Assembly (NCBI RefSeq): GCF_001183965.1 | Contig: NZ_LFZV01000001.1 | Span: 1,487,112-1,551,111, forward strand | From: Bacillus sp. FJAT-27916 | GTDB taxonomy: Bacteria > Bacillota > Bacilli > Bacillales > Pradoshiaceae | DNA length: 64,000 nucleotides | Direction: 5' to 3' | Shown: piece after piece, positions 34,791 to 43,068 of the stretch | Numbering within the stretch: position 1 is the stretch's first letter | Layout of the letters: each line of letters starts with the position of its first letter | Notes under the pieces: model-generated | What the model was told of the DNA's origin: nothing | Databases searched by the model: none | What the model saw: only the letters and a program-made list of their open reading frames with translations | Program-made: the position numbers and the translations under genes

Positions 34791-35933
34791 ATGATGTATT
34801 ATTTGCCAAGCAGAAACTTGTTAGGAAGAGGCTGCCTCAATGAATTGGGAGGAGAAATCAAATCCTACGGTTTTAAGAAAGCCTTTGTGGTGACGGATAA
34901 AGGATTGAGCAAGAATGGAATCCTGAAAATGGTGACAGATCAGCTTGAGAAGTCAGAGATTGATTATGTTGTCTATGATGAAGTCAGTCCAAATCCGACG
35001 ACAAGACAGGTACATAATGGTGTGGAAGTATTGCAGGAAGAGGATTGTGATTTCATTCTGTCTGTCGGCGGCGGTTCTCCTCAGGACTGTGCAGCGGCAA
35101 TTAGCATTATTACAACAAACGGCGGGGATATCCGCGATTATGAAGGCTTACATAAATCCAGCCGTCCTGGCTATCCGACGATTGCGGTTAATACGACAGC
35201 CGGTACATCTGCTGAGATTACGATTAACTATGTAATCACTGATGAAGACCGTGGAGTGAAGATGGTTTGTGTGGATAAAAACAGCATTGCCCTGTTGTCT
35301 GTCAGCGATCCAGAGTTAATGGTTAATAAACCGGCCGATCTTACAGCTGCGACTGGCATGGACGCTCTTACCCATGCCATTGAAACGCTGGTGACTCCAG
35401 GAGCTAACCCTGTGACGGATGCGACTGCGCTTGAAGCGGTGCGTATTATCTTCAAGTATCTTCCTGCTGCTGTAAAGAACGGTCATGATTTGGATGCCAG
35501 AGAGCAAATGACATATGCATGCTTCTTGGGCGGAATGGCTTTCTCGAATGCCGGACTAGGCTATGTACATGCGATGGCCCATCAGCTTGGCGGGCTTTAT
35601 GATCTTCCACACGGTGTATGTAACGCTATGCTTCTTCCAATCGTCGAGAAACGTAACGCAAAATATGCGCCGAAGAAATTCCGCATGATTGCCGAAGCAC
35701 TTGGCTTCCCGCAAATAGGTCAGACAGATGAAGAGGCAAGCGATTTCGTGATTGAGAAGATCAGAGAGCTTGCGGCAGAGGTTGGCATTCCAACTTCCTT
35801 GAAAGAGCTTGGCGTCGAAAACCCGGATTTGGACACTTTGGCGGAAAACTCCTTGAAGGATGCTTGTGCACCTGGCAACCCTTATATGCCAACTAAAGAA
35901 GAAACCATTGAAATGTTTAAGGAAATCCTTTAA
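34791..35933 (+). CDS. Iron-containing alcohol dehydrogenase (group III, NAD(P)-dependent)
   Basis: At 380 residues it has the NAD-binding Gly motif (FILSVGGGSPQDCAAAI), the Fe-ADH motif with metal ligands (AATGMDALTHAIETLVTP) and GYVHAMAHQLGGLYDLPHGVCNA with two metal-binding His. It oxidises short-chain alcohols or reduces aldehydes in the cytosol; methanol dehydrogenase of Bacillus and AdhB-like enzymes are the same family. ATG 34791 is chosen because TTGGAGGAG lies seven bases before it; the longer frame from 34758 has none. Confidence 0.9.
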   Translation: MMYYLPSRNLLGRGCLNELGGEIKSYGFKKAFVVTDKGLSKNGILKMVTDQLEKSEIDYVVYDEVSPNPTTRQVHNGVEVLQEEDCDFILSVGGGSPQDCAAAISIITTNGGDIRDYEGLHKSSRPGYPTIAVNTTAGTSAEITINYVITDEDRGVKMVCVDKNSIALLSVSDPELMVNKPADLTAATGMDALTHAIETLVTPGANPVTDATALEAVRIIFKYLPAAVKNGHDLDAREQMTYACFLGGMAFSNAGLGYVHAMAHQLGGLYDLPHGVCNAMLLPIVEKRNAKYAPKKFRMIAEALGFPQIGQTDEEASDFVIEKIRELAAEVGIPTSLKELGVENPDLDTLAENSLKDACAPGNPYMPTKEETIEMFKEIL

Positions 35934-35940
35934 TCATTTT

Positions 35941-35968
35941 ACTGGGCAATATATTGCCCAGTTTTTTT
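35941..35968 (+). terminator. Terminator of the alcohol dehydrogenase gene
   Basis: ACTGGGCAAT and ATTGCCCAGT form a near-perfect palindrome, followed by TTTTTTT. Confidence 0.9.
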
Positions 35969-36024
35969 ATGTTCTGGCTGCTTTATTTTCAGATAAGAAA
36001 AACAAGAAAACGCTTATAAAACAT

Positions 36025-36053
36025 TTGCGTTTCTCTGAAGAACCTGTTACTAT
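36025..36053 (+). promoter_or_regulatory. Candidate promoter of the cold-shock gene
   Basis: -35-like TTGCGT (36025-36030), a 17-base spacer and -10-like TACTAT (36048-36053). It implies a leader of about 105 bases, as expected for csp mRNAs that rearrange in the cold. Confidence 0.45.
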
Positions 36054-36165
36054 AAAGAAGAATTATTTTTGTTTGTTACGGTTGAAAGTTGAACAATATT
36101 TCGTCTTTACGATCGATAAGCAAGGATAGTAATACAATGTGCTATCGCACTAGGAGGCAACAAAC

Positions 36166-36366
36166 ATGGAACAAGGTAAAGTTAAATGGTTTAACGCAGA
36201 AAAAGGTTTTGGATTTATCGAACGTGAAGGTGGAGACGATGTATTCGTTCACTTCTCAGCGATCCAAGGTGAAGGATTCAAAACTCTTGACGAAGGTCAA
36301 GAAGTTACTTTCGAAGTAGAACAAGGTCAACGCGGACCACAAGCTACTAACGTTCAAAAAAACTAA
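36166..36366 (+). CDS. cspC: Cold-shock protein, CspC-like
   Basis: This 66-residue single OB-fold RNA chaperone has RNP1 KGFGFIERE and RNP2 VFVHFSAIQ. The N-terminus [17 protein letters not shown] and the end [14 protein letters not shown] are closest, from memory, to B. subtilis CspC rather than CspB or CspD. It binds single-stranded RNA and keeps messages unfolded. It has an AGGAGG ribosome site, a long 5' leader and a strong terminator. Confidence 0.93.
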   Translation: MEQGKVKWFNAEKGFGFIEREGGDDVFVHFSAIQGEGFKTLDEGQEVTFEVEQGQRGPQATNVQKN

Positions 36367-36386
36367 TATAAGTTTAACTTATCGGA

Positions 36387-36427
36387 ACAGACCCAATCAC
36401 TTGGGTCTGTTTTTTTTTTTTTTTTTT
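36387..36427 (+). terminator. Terminator of the cold-shock gene with an 18-T tract
   Basis: ACAGACCCAA and TTGGGTCTGT enclose TCAC, followed by an uninterrupted run of T to 36427. Confidence 0.93.
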
Positions 36428-36451
36428 GACTTTACTAATGGAGGAGAGACC

Positions 36452-36943
36452 ATGCAAATAATGCTTGAGAAGTTTCAAGAAGCGGATTTCGATTTGTATT
36501 ATGCACTTGTATCAGAAGAACGGGTTATGGCCCAGATTACTGAGCGGGCCATTCCTTTAGAAGAGGCTGAGATTAACTTCCATGCATTGCTTAAACGCAA
36601 TCAACAGGCTGAAAAGACCGGCTCCTATAAAATATATGATCAACAGACGCTGGAGTATATTGGGCTTGGGCATATTACCCCTGATGATGATTTAAGCGGT
36701 GAGGCTGAGCTGGGCTATATGATTCTGCCGCAGTATTGGGGAAAGGGGTATGGATCTGAAATTGCCAGAGTGCTGCTTGTTAAAGCGGGTGAGGCCGGAA
36801 TGACAAGTTTGAAGGCAATCATCGACCCGGATAATATTCCTTCAAGAAGAATTCTGCAGAAACATGGTTTTATTTCGGAAAAGATTGGTGAAATTGATGG
36901 ACTGCCGGCGGAAATTCTGCGTAAATCAATAAATGCTGAATAA
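36452..36943 (+). CDS. GNAT-family N-acetyltransferase (RimJ/RimL type)
   Basis: At 163 residues it begins MQIMLEKFQEADFDLYYALV and carries the RimJ/L acetyl-CoA segment AELGYMILPQYWGKGYGSEI with Q/G-x-G-x-G/A-like residues, then IDPDNIPSRRILQKHGFIS, the subfamily signature. Substrate may be a small molecule or protein N-terminus; the sequence does not tell. ATG 36452 follows GGAGGAG; the frame upstream of it is the poly-T of the previous terminator. Confidence 0.85.
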   Translation: MQIMLEKFQEADFDLYYALVSEERVMAQITERAIPLEEAEINFHALLKRNQQAEKTGSYKIYDQQTLEYIGLGHITPDDDLSGEAELGYMILPQYWGKGYGSEIARVLLVKAGEAGMTSLKAIIDPDNIPSRRILQKHGFISEKIGEIDGLPAEILRKSINAE

Positions 36944-36947
36944 GCAC

Positions 36948-37015
36948 AAAAAAACCCTGCTGAAGCCAGCAGGGCCATGTAAAATGGTAAGTAAAATGTT
37001 ATGCAGTTTTAGGTC
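36948..37015 (-). ncRNA. Candidate small RNA with extended -10 promoter and terminator
   Basis: A minus-strand intrinsic terminator (CCCTGCTG, four bases, CAGCAGGG, then TTTTTTT; 36974 down to 36948) has no minus-strand gene to serve. About 50 bases upstream on the same strand is the extended -10 TGCTATACT (TATACT at 37027-37022). Together they define a transcript of about 70 nt with no plausible open frame. Promoter strength and start are inferred. The rest of the 36,944-37,259 gap holds only the upstream region of the next gene. Confidence 0.4.
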
Positions 37016-37259
37016 TCTACGAGTATAGCATATTCCCTCCTAATATGCGACAAAATTTGTGTTTTTCGACATACAGAAAGAGATACTACCTTTCGTATTC
37101 TTTAATTAGGGGGACTATATAGATAGAAGGGATGAATGATTGACTGGCATAATAGGGAGAATGATGGGTTTTTTTGGGTATTTGAGAATAACATCGAAAA
37201 AACTCGACTTTGCATGTATAATGAATGAGAGATTTCGAAGGTAGGAGGAACGGTTACCA

Positions 37260-37643
37260 ATGCAAATGGCTTTAGTAATATTATTTGCGGCTTCCGCGGT
37301 GTTGTTTGTCGCTTCATTTGTTAAGATGAGAAAACAAGCAAAAGACGATCAAAAACAAATTGATACATATTACGCGGTTATGCTGGATGAAACAAATCAA
37401 TTAAAAGAGCAGATCCGCAAACTTGAAATGGATGAGGAAATTACCGCTCAGGAGGCAGGCGTTATGGGCTTGAATTCTGAAGAACGCCATACAATGCGTA
37501 AGATGCTGGACCTTTATAAGAGGGGTTATTCCATTAAGAGCATCGCGGTCCAAACGAAACTGTCCGAGCAGGAAGTAGAAGAGATCCTAGCTCCTTATGA
37601 ATCTGGAAGGAACAAAGGGAGGAAGCTGGCAAATGACGCATAA
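37260..37643 (+). CDS. Membrane-anchored small protein with C-terminal helical (HTH-like) region, unknown function
   Basis: At 127 residues it has one N-terminal membrane helix (MALVILFAASAVLFVASFV), then a coiled-coil-like charged stretch (DETNQLKEQIRKLEMDEEI) and a C-terminal segment, YKRGYSIKSIAVQTKLSEQE, that resembles a sigma-70 region 4 or HTH helix pair. I do not recognise it as a named family. Its end overlaps the next gene by 11 bases, so the two are coupled. TAGGAGGAAC precedes ATG 37260. Confidence 0.7.
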   Translation: MQMALVILFAASAVLFVASFVKMRKQAKDDQKQIDTYYAVMLDETNQLKEQIRKLEMDEEITAQEAGVMGLNSEERHTMRKMLDLYKRGYSIKSIAVQTKLSEQEVEEILAPYESGRNKGRKLANDA

Positions 37644-38157
37644 AGTAATGAGCAGCTTCGCCTCAGGAATCTTACTTGCCTCATGCATTCTTGGGGGAGT
37701 TTATTTCTTCTCATCCGATGATGCGGGAGCAGAAGAGACTTCCGGAAAGAAAGAAACGGCAAAAGCAACAGAGACCGAGACAGTTACCGAGACACCTGTT
37801 TTATCTGCAGAGGATATGAAGACTCAGTTGGAGACGGAAGGATATGTGGTCTTGACTGATGAAGAATATTTGAACGAGATTGAAACAGCTGAGGAGAAAG
37901 CAAAGGCTGAGGCAGAAAAGGCCGCGGCTGAGAATTCCGAGAAGGTTGTCTATAAAACGGTTATTAATGTTGCAAGCGGCATGACAACGTCCGATGTAGC
38001 AGAAGTCCTTGTAGCCGGAAATATCATTAAGGATGCATCCAGCTTCGTTAAGGCTGTTGAAAGCAAGGGTGTTGCGAACAAGCTTCGCCTAGGTGTGTTT
38101 AAGGTCGATAGCAAGATGTCTGTTGATAAGATTATTAGTATGATTTTCAAAAGCTAA
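37633..38157 (+). CDS. MltG/YceG-like LysM-type membrane protein (truncated relative to MltG)
   Basis: At 174 residues it has an N-terminal membrane helix (SFASGILLASCILGGVYFF), a Thr/Glu-rich linker and a charged coiled coil (EETAEEKAKAEAEKAA-like region). The C-terminal domain (VINVASGMTTSDVAEVLVAG and NKLRLGVFKVDSKMSVDKII) resembles the N-terminal LysM-like part of endolytic transglycosylase MltG; the catalytic domain is absent. It could bind peptidoglycan or division proteins. ATG 37633 follows GGGAGG and overlaps the preceding gene. Confidence 0.65.
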   Translation: MTHKVMSSFASGILLASCILGGVYFFSSDDAGAEETSGKKETAKATETETVTETPVLSAEDMKTQLETEGYVVLTDEEYLNEIETAEEKAKAEAEKAAAENSEKVVYKTVINVASGMTTSDVAEVLVAGNIIKDASSFVKAVESKGVANKLRLGVFKVDSKMSVDKIISMIFKS

Positions 38158-38165
38158 TAGAATAA

Positions 38166-38205
38166 AAAGAACAGCGCTCAAGGATTTTGAGCGCTGTTCT
38201 TTTTG
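38166..38205 (+). terminator. Terminator after the MltG-like gene
   Basis: AAGAACAGCGCTCAA pairs with TTGAGCGCTGTTCTT (15 pairs), followed by TTT. Confidence 0.92.
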
Positions 38206-38210
38206 GTTTA

Positions 38211-38546
38211 TTATTTTGTAACGGCTCCCTCTTTAACAGCCACTACATCAAAGATGCTGATTTTATTGCTGATGATTGGGGATTCTGTTTTCGCCTCTGA
38301 AGAGCCTTCTGCCGGGCGTGCGTGAGATTTCTTGAAGGAATCACTGTTTCTCCAAGTCTCGAAGCTTTCTTTGTCTTCCCAATACATATTGACGCTTAGT
38401 TCATCTGTTTCTTCCACGCCTTGTGTTAAAAGAACTTCCACGCGGATGAATCCTTTAAATGTTTCTAAGTCATTTTTCGTGAATGCTGCTCCCATTTTTT
38501 CGCCAAAGCCTTTTTTCGTTTGGAATTTGTTTTGAACGACGATCAT
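38211..38546 (-). CDS. Haem-degrading monooxygenase, IsdG/HmoA family
   Basis: At 111 residues it has the ferredoxin-like ABM fold: VVQNKFQTKKGFGEKM with the conserved Asn near residue 6, LSVNMYWEDKESFETWRNSD with the Trp residues and FKKSHARP with the haem-ligand His, ending SPIISNKISIFDV as in Staphylococcus IsdG/IsdI. It would open the porphyrin ring and release iron. It is last in an operon with an IsdE/FecCD-type importer, whose stop it overlaps by four bases, which supports haem as the cargo. Confidence 0.85.
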   Translation of the reverse strand: MIVVQNKFQTKKGFGEKMGAAFTKNDLETFKGFIRVEVLLTQGVEETDELSVNMYWEDKESFETWRNSDSFKKSHARPAEGSSEAKTESPIISNKISIFDVVAVKEGAVTK

Positions 38547-39334
38547 ACTATCAATCTCCTTTGTTTGAGTTGTGGAATGATGACTGGATAGTCCTCATCA
38601 AAATGAATCTTTGCAGTAATATTATAAACCTTCTGTAAAAAAGATGCAGTGAGAAGCTCTTTTGGTTTTCCTTGATCTATGAGACATCCCCCCTTTAAAG
38701 CAATCATGTGATGGCTGTAAGCAGCGGCCTGCTGAAGGTCGTGAAGGACCATTACAATGGTTATTCCATATTGATCGTTAATTTCCTGCAGCATCTCCAT
38801 TAAATCAAGCTGGTGGGCCATATCTAAATAAGTTGTTGGCTCATCGAGCAAAAGGATATCCGTTTTTTGCGCAAGGGCCATCGCGATGCGTGCCTTTTGC
38901 TGTTCTCCTCCTGACAGCTCATGGAACATCCGGCTTTCATGCTTCTTCGTGCCGGTTATATCCAACGCCCAGTCAATGACAGCCTCATCCGCCGCTTTAC
39001 TGCCCTTGTGTAGAAACGAGTGATGCGGAGAGCGCCCGTAGGAGACGAGTTCCCTGACGCATAAGTCCGGAAGTTCTTCCTTCGATTGTGGGAGCATGGA
39101 TATGGTCTTGGCAAATTCCCGCCTTTTGTATGTATGGATTGGTTGATCTTGAACGAGAATTTCTCCCTCATCCATCCCCATTAATTGTGCCGTAATCTTC
39201 AGGAAAGTAGATTTGCCAGATCCATTTGGTCCAATAATGGCTGTCATTTTCCCTTTTGGTATCACAAGACTGATATCCTTCAGCTGAAAGAAGCCTACTC
39301 TTTGGCACAGGTTACTCGCTTCAATGGCATTCAT
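38543..39334 (-). CDS. Haem/iron ABC transporter ATP-binding protein
   Basis: 263 residues with Walker A GPNGSGKST, Q-loop MLPQSKE, signature LSGGEQQK, Walker B ILLLDEPTTYLDMAH and the His switch VLHDLQQAAAY. FecE/FhuC class. It overlaps the permease gene (39331) and the monooxygenase gene (38546) by four bases each (ATGA type), showing translational coupling. Confidence 0.91.
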   Translation of the reverse strand: MNAIEASNLCQRVGFFQLKDISLVIPKGKMTAIIGPNGSGKSTFLKITAQLMGMDEGEILVQDQPIHTYKRREFAKTISMLPQSKEELPDLCVRELVSYGRSPHHSFLHKGSKAADEAVIDWALDITGTKKHESRMFHELSGGEQQKARIAMALAQKTDILLLDEPTTYLDMAHQLDLMEMLQEINDQYGITIVMVLHDLQQAAAYSHHMIALKGGCLIDQGKPKELLTASFLQKVYNITAKIHFDEDYPVIIPQLKQRRLIV

Positions 39335-40335
39335 CCTACCAATCTCCTTTTCTTTAATAGAATCATAAAGAACGGGGCGCCGAGCGCTGCCAGCAATATG
39401 CCGACCGGCAGTTCAATCGGGTCAAACCAAGTTCTTGCAATCGTATCGGCAAAGACAACGAGTGCCGCACCACCTAATGCTGAAAACGGCAATAAGTAGC
39501 GATAATCGCTTCCAATCAAGATGCGGATGATGTGCGGAATGACTAACCCGACAAAGCCGACCAATCCTGCAACACTGACAGCAGCACCGGCAAGAAAGGA
39601 AGCGAGCAAAATGATGGTCAGACGTGTCAATTCGACTCTTTGTCCGAGCAGCTTGGCCGAATCATCGCCCAGCATGAGCAGGTTGACCGGCTTAATGGCA
39701 AAGAATGATAGAGCTAGACCGATGAGTGCATACGGATACATAAATTCAAGATGATACCAGCTCCGTCCGCTAAGACCTCCGGACAGCCAGGAAATAACGG
39801 ACTGGACACGATCGCTGTAAATATTCATGATGCCGTTTTGAACAGCACTTAAAAGGGCGCTGATAGCAACCCCTGCTAAGATGATCTTAAGCGGGGAGGC
39901 TCCCTTGTCCCAGGCGAGGAAATAAATGACGAGTGATGTCAAGAATGCCCCAGCAAAGGCAACAAGCGGCAATAAATAGGAGAGGGCTGGGAAGATAAGC
40001 ATAATCACGCAAGCTGCCAAGCCGCCGCCTGCCGTAACGCCGATAATTCCTGGGTCTGCGAGCGGGTTTTTCATAACACCCTGCAAGAGGGCGCCTGATA
40101 CAGCTAAGCAGGCACCCACTAACAATCCAATGATAACTCGCGGGAGACGAAGGTCCTTTATGATGGTTTCCTGCACGTCTGTCCCCTGATTGGTGAGCGT
40201 ATTCCATACATCGCCTAAAGATATGGGCACTGAGCCATATGTCAATCCATAGAAGGAGGCAAACAGCAGGAGAACCGGCAATACTAGGGTGAGGATCCTT
40301 CTTCTCATTGTTCGCTGTTCAATCTTCATGGTCAT
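39331..40335 (-). CDS. Haem/iron ABC transporter permease (FecCD family)
   Basis: 334 residues and about nine membrane helices. DLRLPRVIIGLLVGACLAVSG, LLQGVMKNPLADPGIIGV, GLVGFVGLVIPHIIRILIG and DPIELPVGILLAALGAPFF are FecCD landmarks. A single permease gene implies a homodimer, as in HmuUV/IsdF, unlike the two-permease siderophore importer at 30 kb. It overlaps the binding-protein gene by four bases; ATG 40335 or 40329 are both possible. Confidence 0.9.
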   Translation of the reverse strand: MTMKIEQRTMRRRILTLVLPVLLLFASFYGLTYGSVPISLGDVWNTLTNQGTDVQETIIKDLRLPRVIIGLLVGACLAVSGALLQGVMKNPLADPGIIGVTAGGGLAACVIMLIFPALSYLLPLVAFAGAFLTSLVIYFLAWDKGASPLKIILAGVAISALLSAVQNGIMNIYSDRVQSVISWLSGGLSGRSWYHLEFMYPYALIGLALSFFAIKPVNLLMLGDDSAKLLGQRVELTRLTIILLASFLAGAAVSVAGLVGFVGLVIPHIIRILIGSDYRYLLPFSALGGAALVVFADTIARTWFDPIELPVGILLAALGAPFFMILLKKRRLVG

Positions 40336-41288
40336 TCTCCAGCATTCAAGATTTCATCTAAATAAGAAATGGCTTCTGTTACTCTTGTGCCAGGGTTCGT
40401 GCCGAATAAATCAGCTGGGAGAATTTCGACCTTTTCATTCTTGACGGCATCAATCTTATTCCAAGCAGGGTTTTCAGACATTTCCTTCAGGAAACCGGCT
40501 TTTACTTCCTCAGGGTTGCCATGAGTCAGCAAAAATACATGGGTTGGATTCGCCTCCACAATGCGCTCTGTATTAAGCTGGGCATATTGCGGATATTGTT
40601 CGAGTGCAGGGTAATCAGAGGCGATATTTTGGCCGCCTGCAAGTTCAAGCAGATTCCCGCTCAATGAATTCGGGAGGGCAGCCATGTATGTACCAGGTGC
40701 ACCGTATACAAGCAAGGCCCGCTTTTCGTTGTCCTTGCTGTCGGCTTTTACTTTGCTGATTTCGGCATCTATCTCTTCATTTAATGTCTTTGCTTTTTCT
40801 TCCTTTTGCAGTAAATCCCCATAAAGAGTGATTTGGTTCTTAATTTCTTCAACGGAATTAGCGGATGTGAGAAGAGCTTCTGCCCCGATTGATTCAAAAT
40901 TCTGAATATCCTTTGCGTTCATCGGGTTATTTCCAATCACGACCTCAGGCTTCAAACTGGCAATCTTCTCAAGGTCGAATTCATGAGTGGAACCAATCTG
41001 TACAGCATTCTTATAGGGCGCATCTGCTTTCTCATGAGAAGATGTCGGCCGTCCGGCAACCTCGCCGCCCAGCGCATAAATAATATCCATATCTCCACCG
41101 CTTAAGGACACAATCTTCTCCGGTACTTGATCAAAGGAAACCTCACGTCCGGCAAAGTCAGTCAGGACAATCGCTGTAGCTGATTTTCCTGTTCCTTCTG
41201 TTTTATTTGAGCTTTCTGTATCCTCAGAGCCACAGGCGCCAAGCAGAAGGGCCATGGCTAACGCAGGTAAAATGAATGTTTTTCGCAT
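40332..41288 (-). CDS. Haem/iron ABC transporter substrate-binding lipoprotein (IsdE-like)
   Basis: At 318 residues it has signal peptide and lipobox LLGAC, then a TroA/FecB-type fold: IVLTDFAGREVSFDQVPEKI, IVSLSGGDMDIIYALGGEVAG, IASLKPEVVIGNNPM and LNTERIVEANPTHVFLLTHG. The operon composition (one permease, IsdG-like enzyme) argues for haem. First gene of a four-gene operon with two Fur boxes about 35-70 bases upstream. No NEAT-domain or sortase gene is adjacent. Confidence 0.88.
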   Translation of the reverse strand: MRKTFILPALAMALLLGACGSEDTESSNKTEGTGKSATAIVLTDFAGREVSFDQVPEKIVSLSGGDMDIIYALGGEVAGRPTSSHEKADAPYKNAVQIGSTHEFDLEKIASLKPEVVIGNNPMNAKDIQNFESIGAEALLTSANSVEEIKNQITLYGDLLQKEEKAKTLNEEIDAEISKVKADSKDNEKRALLVYGAPGTYMAALPNSLSGNLLELAGGQNIASDYPALEQYPQYAQLNTERIVEANPTHVFLLTHGNPEEVKAGFLKEMSENPAWNKIDAVKNEKVEILPADLFGTNPGTRVTEAISYLDEILNAGE

Positions 41289-41317
41289 GTTGTTCCTCCT
41301 TTAAGATTTAAATGATT

Positions 41318-41358
41318 GCGAATGATAATCATTATCAATAATTATGATAATCGTTATC
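41318..41358. promoter_or_regulatory. Two tandem Fur boxes upstream of the haem importer operon
   Basis: AATGATAATCATTATC at 41321-41336 (almost perfect consensus) and ATTATGATAATCGTTATC at 41341-41358, close to the haem operon start and about 105 bases from the divergent HAD gene. Confidence 0.87.
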
Positions 41359-41463
41359 AATTAGGCTGTCAATTCTTAATTTGAAATTTTTTGAAAGTTT
41401 CCTAGTAAAGACCATATGGGGATTATTCTCTTATATAATAGATAGAAAATATGGGGGGATTGG

Positions 41464-42150
41464 ATGATTAAGGCCATTTTGTTTGATTTAGACGGCACTC
41501 TGCTCGACCGAGATCGGTCCGTCAAAGAATTTGTTGAGAACCAATACGACCGCTTAATCTCGCCATCAAAGCCTGTTTCTAAGGGTGTCTACGTGTCTCG
41601 TTTCCTTGAATTGGATAATAGGGGCTATGTATGGAAAGACCGCGTATATGAGCAATTGGTTCATGAGTATCACATGACTGAAATCACATCCGAGAGCCTG
41701 CTTCAGGATTATTTGAATCATTTCAAGGATTGGTGCATTGCGTTTCCTCACATGCTGGACATGCTCCAGAGTCTTAGAGAGAAGCAGCTTCTGCTAGGAA
41801 TTATTTCAAATGGGCGCGGCCGCTTTCAAATGGATGCGATTTGCGGGTTAGGAATTAGGGAGTTCTTTGATGTGATTCTTCTATCAGAATGGGAAGGAAT
41901 AAAGAAGCCTGACCTGCATATTTTTTTAAGAGCCGCGAATCGGCTAGGGGTGTCTCCGCATGAATGTGTATTTGTCGGTGACCATCCACTCAATGATGTG
42001 AGGGCCGCTCAAAAGGCAGGAATGAAGACCATTTGGAAAAGAGACGCTAATTGGCAAGAGCCTGAAGCAGGCATCTTCATCAATGATTTAGTCGAAATTC
42101 CGCTTCTTGTCGAAAAACTAAGAGGAAATGAAGCAGGAGATGTCGTATAA
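41464..42150 (+). CDS. HAD-superfamily hydrolase (subfamily IA)
   Basis: At 228 residues it carries motif I LFDLDGTLLDRD with nucleophile Asp, motif II ISNG (Ser/Thr phosphate binder), motif III KKPD and motif IV FVGDHPLNDVRAAQKAG. The cap sits between motifs I and II. Such enzymes are broad small-molecule phosphatases; the substrate is unknown. A TATAAT-like -10 lies about 30 bases upstream, and GGGGGG precedes ATG 41464. The HIT-protein gene follows after 36 bases. Confidence 0.88.
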   Translation: MIKAILFDLDGTLLDRDRSVKEFVENQYDRLISPSKPVSKGVYVSRFLELDNRGYVWKDRVYEQLVHEYHMTEITSESLLQDYLNHFKDWCIAFPHMLDMLQSLREKQLLLGIISNGRGRFQMDAICGLGIREFFDVILLSEWEGIKKPDLHIFLRAANRLGVSPHECVFVGDHPLNDVRAAQKAGMKTIWKRDANWQEPEAGIFINDLVEIPLLVEKLRGNEAGDVV

Positions 42151-42186
42151 AGTAGAGAATCCAAAAATGATGAAGGAGTGGGTAGC

Positions 42187-42546
42187 ATGGCGAATGGAGT
42201 AGAGGATTTCTATTGTGATGAAGTGCTGAACGGAAAGACAGAGGTTGAGAAGGTATGGGAGACGGAAGACACCTTGGCATTTTACCATACACGTCCGTTT
42301 TATGAAGTACATATCGTCGTCATTCCAAAAAAGCATATTGTGTCATTGGTTGACGTCAAACCAGAGGAGAAGGATTTAATGATTGATCTATTCTCGGTGA
42401 TTCAGATAGTATCAAAGCAAGTAAATGATGAATATGGAGCCTGTACGGTATCAACAAACATCGGTGAATATCAAAGCAATAAGCATATGCATTGGCATGT
42501 GCATTATGGGGACCGCATTAAATTGGTGGATGGGACTTGGTGCTGA
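42187..42546 (+). CDS. HIT-family nucleotide-binding protein
   Basis: 119 residues. The histidine triad is visible as KHMHWHVHYGD near the C-terminus, with VHIVVIPKKHIVSLVDVK upstream as in HIT hydrolases (Hint/AP4A type). It likely hydrolyses adenylated nucleotides. ATG 42187 follows GAAGGAG by eight bases; the GTG at 42178 lies too close to it. Confidence 0.85.
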   Translation: MANGVEDFYCDEVLNGKTEVEKVWETEDTLAFYHTRPFYEVHIVVIPKKHIVSLVDVKPEEKDLMIDLFSVIQIVSKQVNDEYGACTVSTNIGEYQSNKHMHWHVHYGDRIKLVDGTWC

Positions 42547-42592
42547 AGGGGGCAGCTTATTCAACTATCGATATTGAAAAGGGGAAAATCTC

Positions 42593-42907
42593 ATGGATTA
42601 TTTAATTCTGGCTCTTTTTATCCTCATTTTAATATCACTTACTATCATTTCCTTTGTATTGTTTAAAAAGAAAAAAGTAAATCTTATGGTATCAGGGATC
42701 ATAATTATGCTACTTGGTCCGGTGATTGGATTTTCAAGCGGTGCATTATTTCTCCATTTCTATGATTGGAGTTCTGGCGGTACTGGGGAAGGCGCAGGCT
42801 TTGGCGGGGCTATATTAGGACTTGTCACAATCGCTAATGGGATTCTTATTTTCTTGATTGGAATGATCGGGTGGATGATAACCTTATTTCGGAAAATAAC
42901 AAATTGA
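42593..42907 (+). CDS. Small integral membrane protein, unknown function
   Basis: 104 residues with three predicted membrane helices (ILALFILILISLTIISFVLF; MVSGIIIMLLGPVIGFSSGA; LGLVTIANGILIFLIGMIGW) joined by short loops including a Gly-rich WSSGGTGEGAGFGG. I do not recognise a family. AAAGGGG precedes ATG 42593; a terminator follows. Confidence 0.72.
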   Translation: MDYLILALFILILISLTIISFVLFKKKKVNLMVSGIIIMLLGPVIGFSSGALFLHFYDWSSGGTGEGAGFGGAILGLVTIANGILIFLIGMIGWMITLFRKITN

Positions 42908-42919
42908 GAAGAACAAGTG

Positions 42920-42948
42920 AAGCCGCTTCCTTTCTGGAAGCGGCTTTT
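42920..42948 (+). terminator. Terminator of the small membrane-protein gene
   Basis: AAGCCGCTTCC and GGAAGCGGCTT enclose a short loop, followed by TT. Confidence 0.85.
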
Positions 42949-43068
42949 GCATGCAAATAATAGGTCAGCCTTGCTGTTTTCGTAGATTTATTATTTTTGA
43001 AAATAACAAGAGATTTTCGGAAGAATATGGTAATATAGTTTTAGAATATAGTCGGGGGGCGTTAGCTT

